DNA of 46,782 nt from positions 1 through 46,782 of the forward strand of contig JADFFQ010000029.1 of assembly GCA_022568135.1 (NCBI GenBank), written 5' to 3'. Below are positions 1 to 8,536 of the stretch, in pieces. The position numbers and the translations under genes were made by a program. The stretch's first letter is position 1. The number at the start of each line of letters is the position of its first letter. The stretch comes from Planctomycetota bacterium. GTDB taxonomy: Bacteria > Planctomycetota > Phycisphaerae > Phycisphaerales > SM1A02. Below the pieces are notes generated by a model. The model was not told the origin of the DNA and made no database searches. It saw only the letters and a list, made by a program, of their open reading frames with translations.

Positions 1-1
1 G

Positions 2-442
2 GTGGACGGCGGCTGGTTCTTCAAAGAGTTCCTCATCGCCGACTTCGTCGAGCTTACCGATCAGTTCCGCATTCGCTTCATCGCCTCGGATACCGATCCT
101 CAGTCGATCGTCGAAGCCGGCGTGGACGGCGTGCAGCTCACCGCGGTCTTGTGCGAGCCGCCGCCCACCGCCGACATCACCGGCCCGGGCGGTGTGTCTG
201 ACGGATGCGTTGACGCCTTTGACCTCGGGGCTATGCTCAGCGCGTGGTGCTCCGGCGTCAATGACCCGAACCCGCCCAGCCCGCCTTGTGAGAACTGCAC
301 GCCGGCGAATCTCGCCATTGCGGACATCTCCGGTGCGGCCAATGTGCCGGATGGGTGTGTGGATGCGTTCGACCTGGCGAAGTTGCTGGCCGAGTGGTGC
401 TCGGTCGCCGGCGGCAATCCATGCGGCACCTGCTTCCCGTAG
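2..442 (+). CDS. C-terminal part of a secreted dockerin-tailed protein (5' truncated)
   Basis: The frame is open from the left edge and ends at TAG 440-442, so the true start lies outside the window. Residues 1-50 read like the last strands of a jelly-roll domain, with the pattern FRIRFIASD followed by VEAGVDGVQL; such domains often precede the C-terminal tail of secreted planctomycete hydrolases. Residues 57-146 form two Cys-rich dockerin-like units, each with [21 protein letters not shown], ending in GGNPCGTC. The same tail closes the genes ending at 29810 and 43703. The tail presumably anchors or assembles the exported protein. The catalytic domain cannot be seen, so no enzymatic function is assigned. 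Confidence 0.8.
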   Translation: MDGGWFFKEFLIADFVELTDQFRIRFIASDTDPQSIVEAGVDGVQLTAVLCEPPPTADITGPGGVSDGCVDAFDLGAMLSAWCSGVNDPNPPSPPCENCTPANLAIADISGAANVPDGCVDAFDLAKLLAEWCSVAGGNPCGTCFP

Positions 443-501
443 GTGTGCGGCGAAAGTGTGCGGCATTCGGGCGTCCACCGGGGCGACACGCCCCGGCTCA
501 C

Positions 502-532
502 TCAAGCCTTCAAGCCTCAAGCCTTCAAGCCT
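502..532. repeat. TCAAGCC(T) short tandem repeat
   Basis: Four units alternate TCAAGCCT / TCAAGCC / TCAAGCCT / TCAAGCC, a duplicated 15-mer. Related heptamer arrays occur inside dnaE (12030-12057, opposite orientation) and at 18044-18071. The rest of 443-684 shows no convincing gene. Confidence 0.85.
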
Positions 533-684
533 CTCCTAAGAGGGCAACTGGGGTTGAGGATAGGCCTCGCGCTTGATACTCGGCTTCGACGATGATGGGC
601 ATGTCGAGCTGCATGCGAATGGAGCCTTAGGGCAAGGCGTCGCCAGCGAGTCCACAAAGAGCTTCGTCGGCCTATGCTTCGCAT

Positions 685-1560
685 GTGCGAGCGCCGACGA
701 ACCTCCAAGACGCGACTGCGGTCATCGAGCTGTTCGACCAGGCGGCCCAGACCCTGCGGTCATCACCCCTTCGCGCCGGCTCGACGATGCATCTGCCTGG
801 GCACGGTCGGCTGCTCGCTACGGGCGATCTACACGACAATCCCGATCACCTCAGGAAGATTGTCCACCTCGCTCGCCTGGAAGATTCGCCTCAGTATTGC
901 CTGGTCCTGCACGAGATTATTCACAGCGATCGGCTGATCAACGGCGTGGACCTCAGCCACCGGATGCTTTTGCGCGTGGCCGACCTGCTGGTTGAGTATC
1001 CTCGCCAGGTGCACGTCCTGCTGGCCAATCACGAGCTGGCCCAGATGACCGGCCGGGGTGTATCCAAGGGAGCGGGCAACAGCATCGAGCTGTTCAATGG
1101 CGGACTGGCATTCGTCTTCGGCGATCAATGGGACGCCGTGGCGGAGGCGATCAATCGGTTCATACGGGCCATGCCGCTGGCCGTGATGAGCGCGTCAGGC
1201 CTGTTGTGCTCCCATTCCCTGGCGGCACCCTCAGCGATGGATCTCTTTGACCCCGATGTGCTGCATCGTGAGCTGACGGACGAGGACTATCGCCCCGGCG
1301 ATGGCTCAGCGTACATGATGGTGTGGGGCCGCGGATATAGCGACCAGCAAGTCGAGCTGCTCGCCAAGCGGTGGGGCATCAAGCTCTTTTGCCTGGGCCA
1401 TGTTCATGCGGACGCCGGCGCGGTGACGCGAGGCCGGCGAGTGATCGTGCTGAACAGTGACCACGAGTTGGCGTCGGTGCTGCCGATCGACCTGGCTTGT
1501 GTGCCCACCGCCGAGGAGGCGATCCTTTCAGCAGTTCGGCTCCGGGCAATCGCGCCATAG
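685..1560 (+). CDS. Calcineurin-like metallophosphoesterase
   Basis: This 291-residue protein carries metallophosphoesterase signatures: TGDLHDN (D48, H50), LLANHE (N115, H116), CSHS (H177) and GHVH (H239, H241). These are metal-ligand motifs 1, 3, 4 and 5 of the dinuclear calcineurin-like fold. The usual GDxxDRG motif 2 is not recognisable; the equivalent stretch reads VLHEIIHSDR, so the second metal site may be unusual. The substrate cannot be predicted. The GTG at 685 is the longest plausible start. ATG 787 would begin 13 residues before the first motif and is a real alternative. The gene stands alone, with no obvious operon partner. It is probably cytoplasmic, since no signal peptide is visible. 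Confidence 0.75.
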   Translation: MRAPTNLQDATAVIELFDQAAQTLRSSPLRAGSTMHLPGHGRLLATGDLHDNPDHLRKIVHLARLEDSPQYCLVLHEIIHSDRLINGVDLSHRMLLRVADLLVEYPRQVHVLLANHELAQMTGRGVSKGAGNSIELFNGGLAFVFGDQWDAVAEAINRFIRAMPLAVMSASGLLCSHSLAAPSAMDLFDPDVLHRELTDEDYRPGDGSAYMMVWGRGYSDQQVELLAKRWGIKLFCLGHVHADAGAVTRGRRVIVLNSDHELASVLPIDLACVPTAEEAILSAVRLRAIAP

Positions 1561-1659
1561 CGGCTGCGGCTGATGCCTCAGGTCAACGCCCTGTCGATTG
1601 ACCTGTCATGCTCCACCGGCTATCTTTGCCGCCGTAATGTGACTGTTGAGGGGGGCAGT

Positions 1660-2130
1660 ATGGCGAAGCAGGGTGAGAATCAGAAGCCTAGGCCTACAAG
1701 GCGATCGCGGGAGCCGAATAGGAATACAAAGCGGCTGATCCGGCGCGAGGTTCGACACGCGGCTATCATCGAGTTGATCCGCATCGGAAGAAACGTTCTC
1801 AACAACTTCATCAAGTGGGGGGCATTCGTCGCGATCGCTTGGGCATTTGCGTGGGCTTGGGCCAAGACTGCCCCCGATCTCGCGGGAAGGGAGACGAAGG
1901 TCAATGTTGCTCTCGGCGTCCTATTTGAAATCTTCTCGACGGAATGGTGGAAATGGGTAGCGATTGTCCTGGTAGTTATCTTCCTGTTAGCGGCGTGGAT
2001 CCGCGAACGCACACTTCGGAAGAAGGTGATCGCCCGGCTTGCCGATGATAAGTCGGAGTTGGAGCGTCTCTTGGATTCGAAAAGGACTTCTTCAGGTATG
2101 AAACCGCATGGGGCTGCTCCCGATGATTGA
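1660..2130 (+). CDS. Small two-TM membrane protein of unknown function
   Basis: The 156-residue product has a very basic N-terminus (about residues 8-35, many Arg/Lys). A hydrophobic segment at about 50-68 is rich in Trp and Ala, and a second lies at about 91-112. The tail is charged and coil-prone. ATG 1660 is chosen because a purine-rich GAGGGGGG stretch lies just upstream; the frame also opens 29 codons earlier. Its 3' end overlaps the next gene by 23 bp, so the two are probably translationally coupled. I do not recognise the family. Base composition is less GC-rich than the surroundings, and the pair may be an acquired two-gene unit. Confidence 0.6.
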   Translation: MAKQGENQKPRPTRRSREPNRNTKRLIRREVRHAAIIELIRIGRNVLNNFIKWGAFVAIAWAFAWAWAKTAPDLAGRETKVNVALGVLFEIFSTEWWKWVAIVLVVIFLLAAWIRERTLRKKVIARLADDKSELERLLDSKRTSSGMKPHGAAPDD

Positions 2131-2722
2131 TGCGCAAATGCCTAGAGCGGAAGATATCGTTATTGGTGCACTTTGCCTTGGGGGCTTGTGGTTCGTGTAC
2201 CAGTTTGTGTGGAAAAAGTCCCTGCTGGATCACTTCCGGCAGAAACTGTTCGCTATTCGTGATGAACTGTTCATGGACGCCGCACGCGGTAAACTGGCAT
2301 TTGAAGACCCTGCTTACGGGATGCTCCGAATGCTGTCGAACAGCCTCATTCGTTGCTCGGCCTCGATTACGTTGACCCATTTCATAATAACGATCTTGAT
2401 AGACTTCGTCTTCCGCGGAGTGCAACACGAAAGCTCCCTAGACCTACATGACAACTTCAAGAAGTGCGTCGATGGAATGCGAAGCGAAGGGAACGCACAC
2501 ATATATCGAGCATACTACAACAGGCTGATATGGGCCGCCGCCGTGCACTTTTTGCTGTCGTCGGTGGTTGCGCTGTCCATTTTCATCGTGATGCTCGTTG
2601 CTGTCATAATCCGTTACAAGATTGAAGGTGTATGGCAACGCTTCGCGCGCCTTGGGCGAAGGATAACGGAAGTCGCTTTGGAGCTCGACGGAACCAATAT
2701 CGCCCCTGCGGCCGCAGCCTGA
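2108..2722 (+). CDS. Membrane protein of unknown function, coupled to the upstream gene
   Basis: The 204-residue product has an N-terminal hydrophobic segment (about 17-34) and a soluble middle with a basic amphipathic stretch (about 35-60). A second hydrophobic region is at about 85-105, and a strong C-terminal segment runs from about 137 to 167. The C-terminus is Ala-rich. The start at 2108 gives a 23-bp overlap with the preceding gene; ATG 2123, which overlaps that gene's stop region, is an alternative. AT-rich codons (for example around 2497-2520) contrast with neighbouring housekeeping genes. No family is recognised. With its partner it forms an overlapping two-gene membrane unit inserted between a phosphoesterase gene and tsaB. 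Confidence 0.6.
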   Translation: MGLLPMIDAQMPRAEDIVIGALCLGGLWFVYQFVWKKSLLDHFRQKLFAIRDELFMDAARGKLAFEDPAYGMLRMLSNSLIRCSASITLTHFIITILIDFVFRGVQHESSLDLHDNFKKCVDGMRSEGNAHIYRAYYNRLIWAAAVHFLLSSVVALSIFIVMLVAVIIRYKIEGVWQRFARLGRRITEVALELDGTNIAPAAAA

Positions 2723-2891
2723 GCAAGACTCTGGAGCCTCCGAGGAGAACGCCTGGCCCCGTGTGGCTCACGCCTTACTACGTGAATTGAAGAACCGGCC
2801 ATACGACAGGAGCGTTTTCGAACTATGGCTGTCGTCTGAGTGCGCGCGTCTGAAGCGTCGTGGGGAAGAATCGTCCATTTCTGGTAGTTGG

Positions 2892-3584
2892 ATGCTGAGA
2901 GTGGCGCAACCCGTACTCCTGGCCATCGAGACGTCTCAGCGACAAGGCGGTGTGGCTGTACGCGATCATCAAGGTCGAACGCATGTCGAGCGGCTTGCCT
3001 CCACGTTGCGACATGATGACGATCTGCTTGGGGCGATTGACCGGCTCTATGCCCGTCTGAAGCTGAAGCCCAAAGCGACGGAGGCGGTCGGCGTGTCGAT
3101 CGGCCCGGGGGCCTTTACCGGACTGCGGATCGCCGTGAGTACCGTCAAGATGATCTGCGAAGCGCTGGGCACGAAGATCATCGCGGTGCCCAGCGCGTTG
3201 GTGGCGGCGGCGTCATATGAGGGGCCGGGGCCGATCATCGTCGCCCTGGCAGCGAAAGGACCGACGGCATGGGCCACGCAGTTGGACCGCGTCGGCGGTC
3301 TGTGGCAGATCATCGGCGACGGACGGCTCATCGATGCCGATTCGCTCGGCCTGGATCAGATCAAAGCACTGTTGGCTGATGAGCACCTGCCTCAGAGAAT
3401 GCGGGCCAAGTGTGAGCAGGCGGCGGTGCCGGTCGTCGAGCCGAGGTTCGATCCGCGCGCGTGCCTGGCCGTTGCCGCGCATCGGCTGGACCAAGGCTGC
3501 ACGACTGATCCGCTGGCTCTGGGGCCTCTGTATCCACGCCGGCCGGAGGCGGTCGCGGTCTGGGAACGCCGGCACCCGTCCTAG
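2892..3584 (+). CDS. tsaB: tRNA threonylcarbamoyladenosine biosynthesis protein TsaB (YeaZ)
   Basis: The 230-residue protein matches the usual TsaB length. It begins with the actin-like first strand LLAIETSQ and contains the diagnostic SIGPGAFTGLRIAVSTVK loop (residues 66-83). TsaB is the non-catalytic ASKHA-fold scaffold that with TsaD and TsaE transfers threonylcarbamoyl from TsaC-made adenylate to A37 of ANN-decoding tRNAs; it acts in the cytoplasm. ATG 2892 is chosen because residues before it (the frame opens at 2763) have no TsaB homology, while family members start just before the LAIETS strand. It is a core gene, so chromosomal backbone resumes here after the two unknown membrane genes. 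Confidence 0.88.
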   Translation: MLRVAQPVLLAIETSQRQGGVAVRDHQGRTHVERLASTLRHDDDLLGAIDRLYARLKLKPKATEAVGVSIGPGAFTGLRIAVSTVKMICEALGTKIIAVPSALVAAASYEGPGPIIVALAAKGPTAWATQLDRVGGLWQIIGDGRLIDADSLGLDQIKALLADEHLPQRMRAKCEQAAVPVVEPRFDPRACLAVAAHRLDQGCTTDPLALGPLYPRRPEAVAVWERRHPS

Positions 3585-3775
3585 ACCTGGCCGAGATGGC
3601 GTCCCAGAACCCGCTCAGGTGCGCGAGTTGTGACCTTTGCGCGGGATGGGCAGCAGCGGCGCTGGCCTGACGCTGAAGTTCCCGGCAGCCGGAACCGATC
3701 CATAACTCTGGCAATCTGCACTGGTTGCGGCAATCTGTGACATTCATTGGGGCGTACAATTCAACGAGGCTGGTC

Positions 3776-4372
3776 ATGGCTAAGGGCAGTGGGACAAAGA
3801 CTTGGTCCAAAAAGCAGGTGTTCACGACCGGCGAAGCCGCGGAGATCTGCAAGGTCTCCCAGCAGACCATTATTCGCTGCTTCGACAACGGGCGGCTCCA
3901 TGGCTTCCGGGTGCCGGGCTCGCGGTTTCGGCGAATTCCCCGCGGTGAACTGCTGCGATTCATGAAGGCCAACGACATCCCGATCGATGGGCTGGAGAGC
4001 ACTCGGAAACGGGTGTTAGTGGTGGATGACGATGAGCAGATTCTTGATCTGTTCCTCGATGTGTTCGGTCGCGACGATCGCTTCGAGGTCAAGACCGCGA
4101 AAACCGGATACGACGCCGGGCTGCTCACCGAGAAGTTCAAACCACATCTGATCCTGCTTGACTACATGTTGCCGGACATCAACGGCAACCTGGTCTGCGA
4201 GCGGGTTCGCGCCAACGCCGAGCTTGCTGACACCAGGATCATCATCGTCTCCGGCGTCGTGAAGCAGGATGAGATCGATGCCCTGCTCCACAATGGCGCC
4301 GACGAGTTCTTCAAAAAGCCGTTCAATATTGACGAGCTTGTCAAGCGGGTAGTTGAACTCCTCGACGTGTGA
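3776..4372 (+). CDS. HTH (excisionase/MerR-like) and receiver-domain protein
   Basis: The 198-residue protein has two parts. Residues 14-66 form a winged-helix DNA-binding domain of the excisionase type: VFTTGEAAEICKVSQQTI, then a basic wing around GFRVPGSRFRRIPR. Residues 78-197 form a canonical receiver with acidic pair D84/D85, phospho-acceptor D129 (LILLDYMLPD), S159 in the switch region and K181 in the KKPF motif. It is likely a response regulator. ATG 3776 is used because the preceding 17 codons have no domain content. Its stop at 4370-4372 abuts the GTG of the downstream histidine kinase, so the two are translationally coupled and probably a cognate pair. Confidence 0.82.
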   Translation: MAKGSGTKTWSKKQVFTTGEAAEICKVSQQTIIRCFDNGRLHGFRVPGSRFRRIPRGELLRFMKANDIPIDGLESTRKRVLVVDDDEQILDLFLDVFGRDDRFEVKTAKTGYDAGLLTEKFKPHLILLDYMLPDINGNLVCERVRANAELADTRIIIVSGVVKQDEIDALLHNGADEFFKKPFNIDELVKRVVELLDV

Positions 4373-6679
4373 GTGGTGGATCGCCAAATTGAACTGGCGT
4401 CGGGAGCCGGTGATCTCGTGGCAAGCCGTCAGATGAATCAACAGAGGCGCGTCGAGCTGATCTTGCAGCAGTTGGATCAGCTGCCGACGCTCAGTTCAGT
4501 GGCGATCCGGCTGCTCGACCTGACTGCGGCCGAAGATTCCGACGCGAAGGATGTCATCGGGCTGGTCTCGTCGGACCCGGCCCTGTGTAGCAAGGTGTTG
4601 AAGTTGTGCCGCTGCATGGCTGGTGGTCGGGCGCGGCAGGTCACCACCATCGACCGTGCGGTGGTGCTTGTGGGGTTCGACGCCTTGCGCAGTGCCGTGC
4701 TCTCGGTTCAGGTGTTTGAGATCTTCGACGGGATCGCCAGCCCCGGGGGCGAGCAGCGGACCGAGCCGGTGGTCTTCGATCGGCAGATGTTCTGGCATCA
4801 CAGTCTCGCGGTGGCGGTGGTTTGTGAGCACATCGCCGCAAGCACCAGCGGCCCCGGCAAGATCCAGCGCAGCGAGGCCTTTACCTGCGGACTGCTGCAC
4901 GATCTTGGTCTGCTCGCTCTGCATGTGGCGATGCCCAAAGGCTTTGATCGCGTCTGCGAACTCGCCGAATCGCACGGCAAGTCCTTGGATCATGCCTGCA
5001 GGCGAATCATCGGAATCGGCGGGTGCCTCGCCGGCAAGCGGCTCGCGGAACATTGGCAACTGCCCCAGCTTATGATCGACGTGATCTGGCTACACGGTCA
5101 GCCGGTCAATGCGCTTCCGGACGGGCCGAACCGGCCTCTGATCGCGCTGGTTTCCCTGGCCGATGCGATCGCCCGGCGCCAGCACCTCACCCCCGCCGGC
5201 CATGCCCCCCAAGGCGAGGATATTCAGGGCATGTGTGACGAGATCGGCCTGGAGTATCGCGTGGTCGCCCAGATCATCCCTCGCCTTCACGATGAAGTTG
5301 CGCAGCGCGCCGAAGCGCTGGGTATGGGCGAGCAACACAGTGTCAACGTCCTGCTGCAATCGATCTGTCGGGCCAACGAGGTTCTCGGACGATCTCATGC
5401 GGCGATGCTGAAGCGAGCCGCCTCAACCGAGCGACAATCCTCGGTGCTCGAGGCGATCACCAAGTTTCACGACGCAACCGCCCCACGGTCGGTCGAGCAC
5501 GTTCTGGGCAGGGTCGTCGAATCAGCGCGAAGCGTGTTTGGGGACGGCCCGTTCTCGGTCCTCTACCAGGGCGGTGACGACGAACCCTGTCAAGTGTTCC
5601 ATTTCTCCAGCGACGGTCGCCTGCTTCGAAGCCGGGTGGTTATGGTCCCGGCGGGCTCCGGGCGGCTTGCGGATCTCGACGGCGGGCTGCGGGCCTCGAT
5701 GCGCGTGCAGGACGTGCTGCCCTGGCTGGGCGAATGCCTTTCACAGGGCGGCGATCAGCTCCAGACGTGGGTTCTTCCACTGCCCTGTAGCCCGCACGTC
5801 GCAGCGGCCCTGCTGCATGACCGATGCCTCGATACCGACCGAGAGCGCAAGACCCTCGAGGCCCTGCTTCGTACCTGGGGCGCTGCCGTTGACGCCGCCG
5901 CCGAGCACCAATCGGCCGGGCGACTTGCCGAGCAGTTTGCCCAAGCCAATCGAACCTTGGCCGAAACCCGTGATACATTGGCTCAAGCCCAAGCCTTGGC
6001 ATCTTTGGGGGAGCTGGCGGCCGGCGCCGCCCACGAGATGAACAATCCGCTGGCGATCATCTCCGGGCGGTCGCAGCTGCTGGCCGGGCGATCGCAAGAT
6101 CCCGAACTCAAAGTCATGGCCGAGCAGATCGTACAGGAGTCGCATCACCTCAGCGACATGATCACTGCCTTGCGAGACGTAGCCGAGCCGGCCATCACCA
6201 ACGTCCGTTTGTTCGATCTTGCCGAGCTGCTGCACGAAGTCGTGCGAAAGGTCAGTCCGAAAAGAAATGGAGATGTCCGGGTCAAACTCGTTATCGATGA
6301 AGAGCTTCCGCCCGTATGTCTTGATTCGGATCACATCGCCAAAGCAGTGCACGAGTTGCTTCGTAACGCTTTGGAGGCCCAACCTTCACGGCAGATTGAG
6401 CTGCAGGTTCATATTGATCCACTGGATGACCGATTGATGATCCGGGTAACGGATGATGGGCCTGGGCTGAGTGATCACACCCTGGCCCACGCGTTTGATC
6501 CGTTCTTCAGTGACAAGCCCGCGGGTCGCGGGCCCGGCTTAGGGCTTGCAATAGCGCGACGGCTGGTCGAAGCGCACCGCGGGCGGCTGACGCTGGAGAA
6601 CGCCGCCGATGGAGGGGCCGTAGCCACCATTTGGCTTGGTGCCTGGCGGGGGACGCAACCGCAGCGCGGCGTGGCGTGA
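4373..6679 (+). CDS. HDOD-domain hybrid sensor histidine kinase
   Basis: The 768-residue protein begins with an HDOD output/sensor domain (about 35-235, starting LPTLSSVAIRLLDL), followed by a helical linker and a GAF-like region (about 365-480). It ends with a complete kinase core: DHp helix with GAAHEMNNPLA (phospho-acceptor H554), N-box LLRNALEA, G1 DDGPGL, F-box FDPFFSDK and G2 GPGLGLAIARRL. The mix of HDOD and kinase modules is typical of deltaproteobacterial and planctomycete signalling. GTG 4373 directly follows the upstream stop; ATG 4433, just before the HDOD domain, is an alternative. No TM segment is evident, so it is likely cytoplasmic. It likely phosphorylates the upstream HTH-receiver. 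Confidence 0.85.
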   Translation: MVDRQIELASGAGDLVASRQMNQQRRVELILQQLDQLPTLSSVAIRLLDLTAAEDSDAKDVIGLVSSDPALCSKVLKLCRCMAGGRARQVTTIDRAVVLVGFDALRSAVLSVQVFEIFDGIASPGGEQRTEPVVFDRQMFWHHSLAVAVVCEHIAASTSGPGKIQRSEAFTCGLLHDLGLLALHVAMPKGFDRVCELAESHGKSLDHACRRIIGIGGCLAGKRLAEHWQLPQLMIDVIWLHGQPVNALPDGPNRPLIALVSLADAIARRQHLTPAGHAPQGEDIQGMCDEIGLEYRVVAQIIPRLHDEVAQRAEALGMGEQHSVNVLLQSICRANEVLGRSHAAMLKRAASTERQSSVLEAITKFHDATAPRSVEHVLGRVVESARSVFGDGPFSVLYQGGDDEPCQVFHFSSDGRLLRSRVVMVPAGSGRLADLDGGLRASMRVQDVLPWLGECLSQGGDQLQTWVLPLPCSPHVAAALLHDRCLDTDRERKTLEALLRTWGAAVDAAAEHQSAGRLAEQFAQANRTLAETRDTLAQAQALASLGELAAGAAHEMNNPLAIISGRSQLLAGRSQDPELKVMAEQIVQESHHLSDMITALRDVAEPAITNVRLFDLAELLHEVVRKVSPKRNGDVRVKLVIDEELPPVCLDSDHIAKAVHELLRNALEAQPSRQIELQVHIDPLDDRLMIRVTDDGPGLSDHTLAHAFDPFFSDKPAGRGPGLGLAIARRLVEAHRGRLTLENAADGGAVATIWLGAWRGTQPQRGVA

Positions 6680-6766
6680 CGCCGTGTGCGGGGTACCAGG
6701 CGGTTGGCCGGGCACAAAGGGGCTCCGACTGATCGCTGGGTCGTTGCTTGGAGGAGGGAGCGCCCG

Positions 6767-7915
6767 ATGGAATCATTGGAGCGGGAGATTGCCGAAGCCT
6801 TCACCGAGCAGCCGCCCAAGCACGAGCCGGGGCGCATCCTCATCGCCGGTAGCCCTAGCGATAGCCGCAGCGCCTTGGTGACGAAGCTGACCGAGCGTGG
6901 CCATCGATGCATTTGCGTCAGCGGACTTCTCGAAGCTCACGCCGCCCTTGCCCGCGGGCGCTTTGATCTGGTGCTGATGGACCTGGCGCTGCCTGACGGC
7001 GACGGCATGGAGCTGGCCCGATCACTCCAGAAGACCTCGCCGTCCACCAAGTCGATCGTGCTCTCTGGGAGCAAGTCATTCCCCAAGGCTGTGGAGGCCC
7101 TGCATTGCGGCGTCGTTGATTTCGTCAACATTCCGGTTGACTTGGACGATCTTGTGCAGCGCACCGAATCGGCTTTGGCCAAGTCGCAGGCGGACCGGCA
7201 GCGCGAGGAGCGACTGGCCAGACTCAAGCGGGTGTGCCAGAAGCTCGTCGCAGCCCGCCAAGAAGTGTCACAGCACCTGGACACGCTTTGTAAGGATCTG
7301 GTGACCGCCTACCAGGACGTCTCCGTGCAGATGAGTGAGGTTGCCATGGCCAGCGAGTTCCGCACGTTGCTGAAGCAGGAACTCGACGTCGAAGAGCTGC
7401 TTCGCACAGCGCTTGAATATCTGCTGGCCAAGATCGGACCCACCAACGCGGCGGTGTTCCTCGCGGACGATCAGCTCAACTTCGACCTCGGCGCGTACGT
7501 GAACTATGACTGCCCGCGCGAAACGATCAGCGTGCTCCTGGATCACCTCTGCCAGGCTGTGTGCCCGCAAATGGCTGATGAGACCGAGCTGGTCTTGTTC
7601 GATGACGCCGATACCTTTGCCCAATTCATCGGCGCGGATGCGGGATTCCTTGCCGGCAGCCAGGTCGTTGCCCTATCCTGCCTGCACGAGGGAGAATGCC
7701 TCGCGGTGATCGTGCTGTTCCGCAGCAAGGATGATCCCTTTGGCGAGGAGGTCTCGACCACGCTGGAGATTCTTCGATCGATCTTCGCCGAGCAGATCGC
7801 ACACGTGCTGAAGGTGCATCATCGCGTTCGGCCTCAATGGCCAAGTGATCCCCCCGACGACGCATACGAACCCAACGACTACGACGAGTTCGGCTTCGGC
7901 GGCCTGGCGGCATAG
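6767..7915 (+). CDS. Degenerate receiver and GAF-domain protein
   Basis: The 382-residue protein has an N-terminal receiver-like domain (about 23-140), a helical linker (about 150-225) and a GAF-like domain (about 230-350), then an acidic Asp/Tyr-rich tail. The phospho-acceptor-like D72 (LVLMDLALPD) is present. The acidic pair that should follow strand 1 is replaced (ILIAGSPSD instead of a VDDD-type motif), and the conserved Lys-Pro is NIP. The receiver is therefore probably not conventionally phosphorylated. ATG 6767 has an excellent Shine-Dalgarno (GGAGGAGGGAG at 6750-6760). It follows the histidine kinase by 87 bp, so it probably belongs to the same signalling operon as an adaptor or signal-integrating protein. 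Confidence 0.8.
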   Translation: MESLEREIAEAFTEQPPKHEPGRILIAGSPSDSRSALVTKLTERGHRCICVSGLLEAHAALARGRFDLVLMDLALPDGDGMELARSLQKTSPSTKSIVLSGSKSFPKAVEALHCGVVDFVNIPVDLDDLVQRTESALAKSQADRQREERLARLKRVCQKLVAARQEVSQHLDTLCKDLVTAYQDVSVQMSEVAMASEFRTLLKQELDVEELLRTALEYLLAKIGPTNAAVFLADDQLNFDLGAYVNYDCPRETISVLLDHLCQAVCPQMADETELVLFDDADTFAQFIGADAGFLAGSQVVALSCLHEGECLAVIVLFRSKDDPFGEEVSTTLEILRSIFAEQIAHVLKVHHRVRPQWPSDPPDDAYEPNDYDEFGFGGLAA

Positions 7916-7972
7916 GCGCCGGGCGGCGGCGTTGATCCGCCCGTGATGCCCGACCGTAAACAGCGCCGGGGG

Positions 7973-8007
7973 GACGGTCCGTTGAGCCACGGCCGCCGGG
8001 CCGCGCG
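7973..8007. repeat. 35-bp direct repeat, left copy
   Basis: The sequence starting GACGGTCCGTTGAGCCACGG and ending GGGCCGCGCG is identical to 10111-10145. Similarity decays a short distance to the left of both copies. The two copies bracket the accessory island. Here the repeat runs into a perfect palindrome, GGGCCGCGCGGCCC. Confidence 0.85.
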
Positions 8008-8158
8008 GCCCTTCCCCGGAGATGTATACCTACCGCAACCCCAGCACCCGACCAGACACCGCAAAGTTTGCAAACCAGCCCTGGCGGCCCCGTGAGGGCT
8101 ATTTCTGGCGGAAGTGTATACCTGTTGGGAAATACGACGATTCTGGTTATTTGCACCC

Positions 8159-8413
8159 GGGGGGGGCAGCGCCCATGTTTAGACAGCAGGGCCTTCACGT
8201 CAGCATCGTTCTCCGACCGCCAGACCTCTTCGGTGTATCTATGCTCTGATCCGCCAATGGCAGGCGAGTCGAACTCGTCATGGAATCGGCACGTCAGAAC
8301 CCGATCATTATAGGAGTCACGCCGGGCTCTTCCCCGTGATCACACTTGCGCGTCCCGACTTCCCAGCCGCGCGGCGTCAGGTGCCATTCGGCCCATTCAT
8401 GGCTGATTGACAT
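8159..8413 (-). pseudogene. Frameshifted small hypothetical gene
   Basis: From ATG 8413, with GAGGAT about 9 nt upstream, the frame reads SHEWAEWHLTPRGWEVGTRK and stops after 39 codons at 8294. A one-base change of frame near 8303 resumes a protein-like stretch, DRVLTCRFHDEFD, then TEEVWRSENDADVKALLSKHG. It ends near an 8-G homopolymer at 8159-8166. The two halves read like one small conserved-hypothetical protein of about 85 residues (EWxxxHLTPRGW start, DRVLTxRxxE-type middle, EVWRS ending). It is probably a decayed gene, or a real gene carrying a sequencing slip. Function unknown. It lies within the repeat-bounded island. Confidence 0.5.
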
Positions 8414-8536
8414 TCGTCGTTATCCTCATTTCTGGGGCTTGGGCGGCTCCTCGTGCTGTTGGCTCATCGCTGAATCATAGCATTCTGATAAGCGCAGGAA
8501 TTACGGATAAGTTAGGGAATTGACCGATAAGAGAAG

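Noticed and set aside
541-565. Possible extra orphan dockerin at GGGCAACTGGGG
   Set aside because: Only the AACTGGGG letters match; no frame gives the ILDLL-ANWG pattern.
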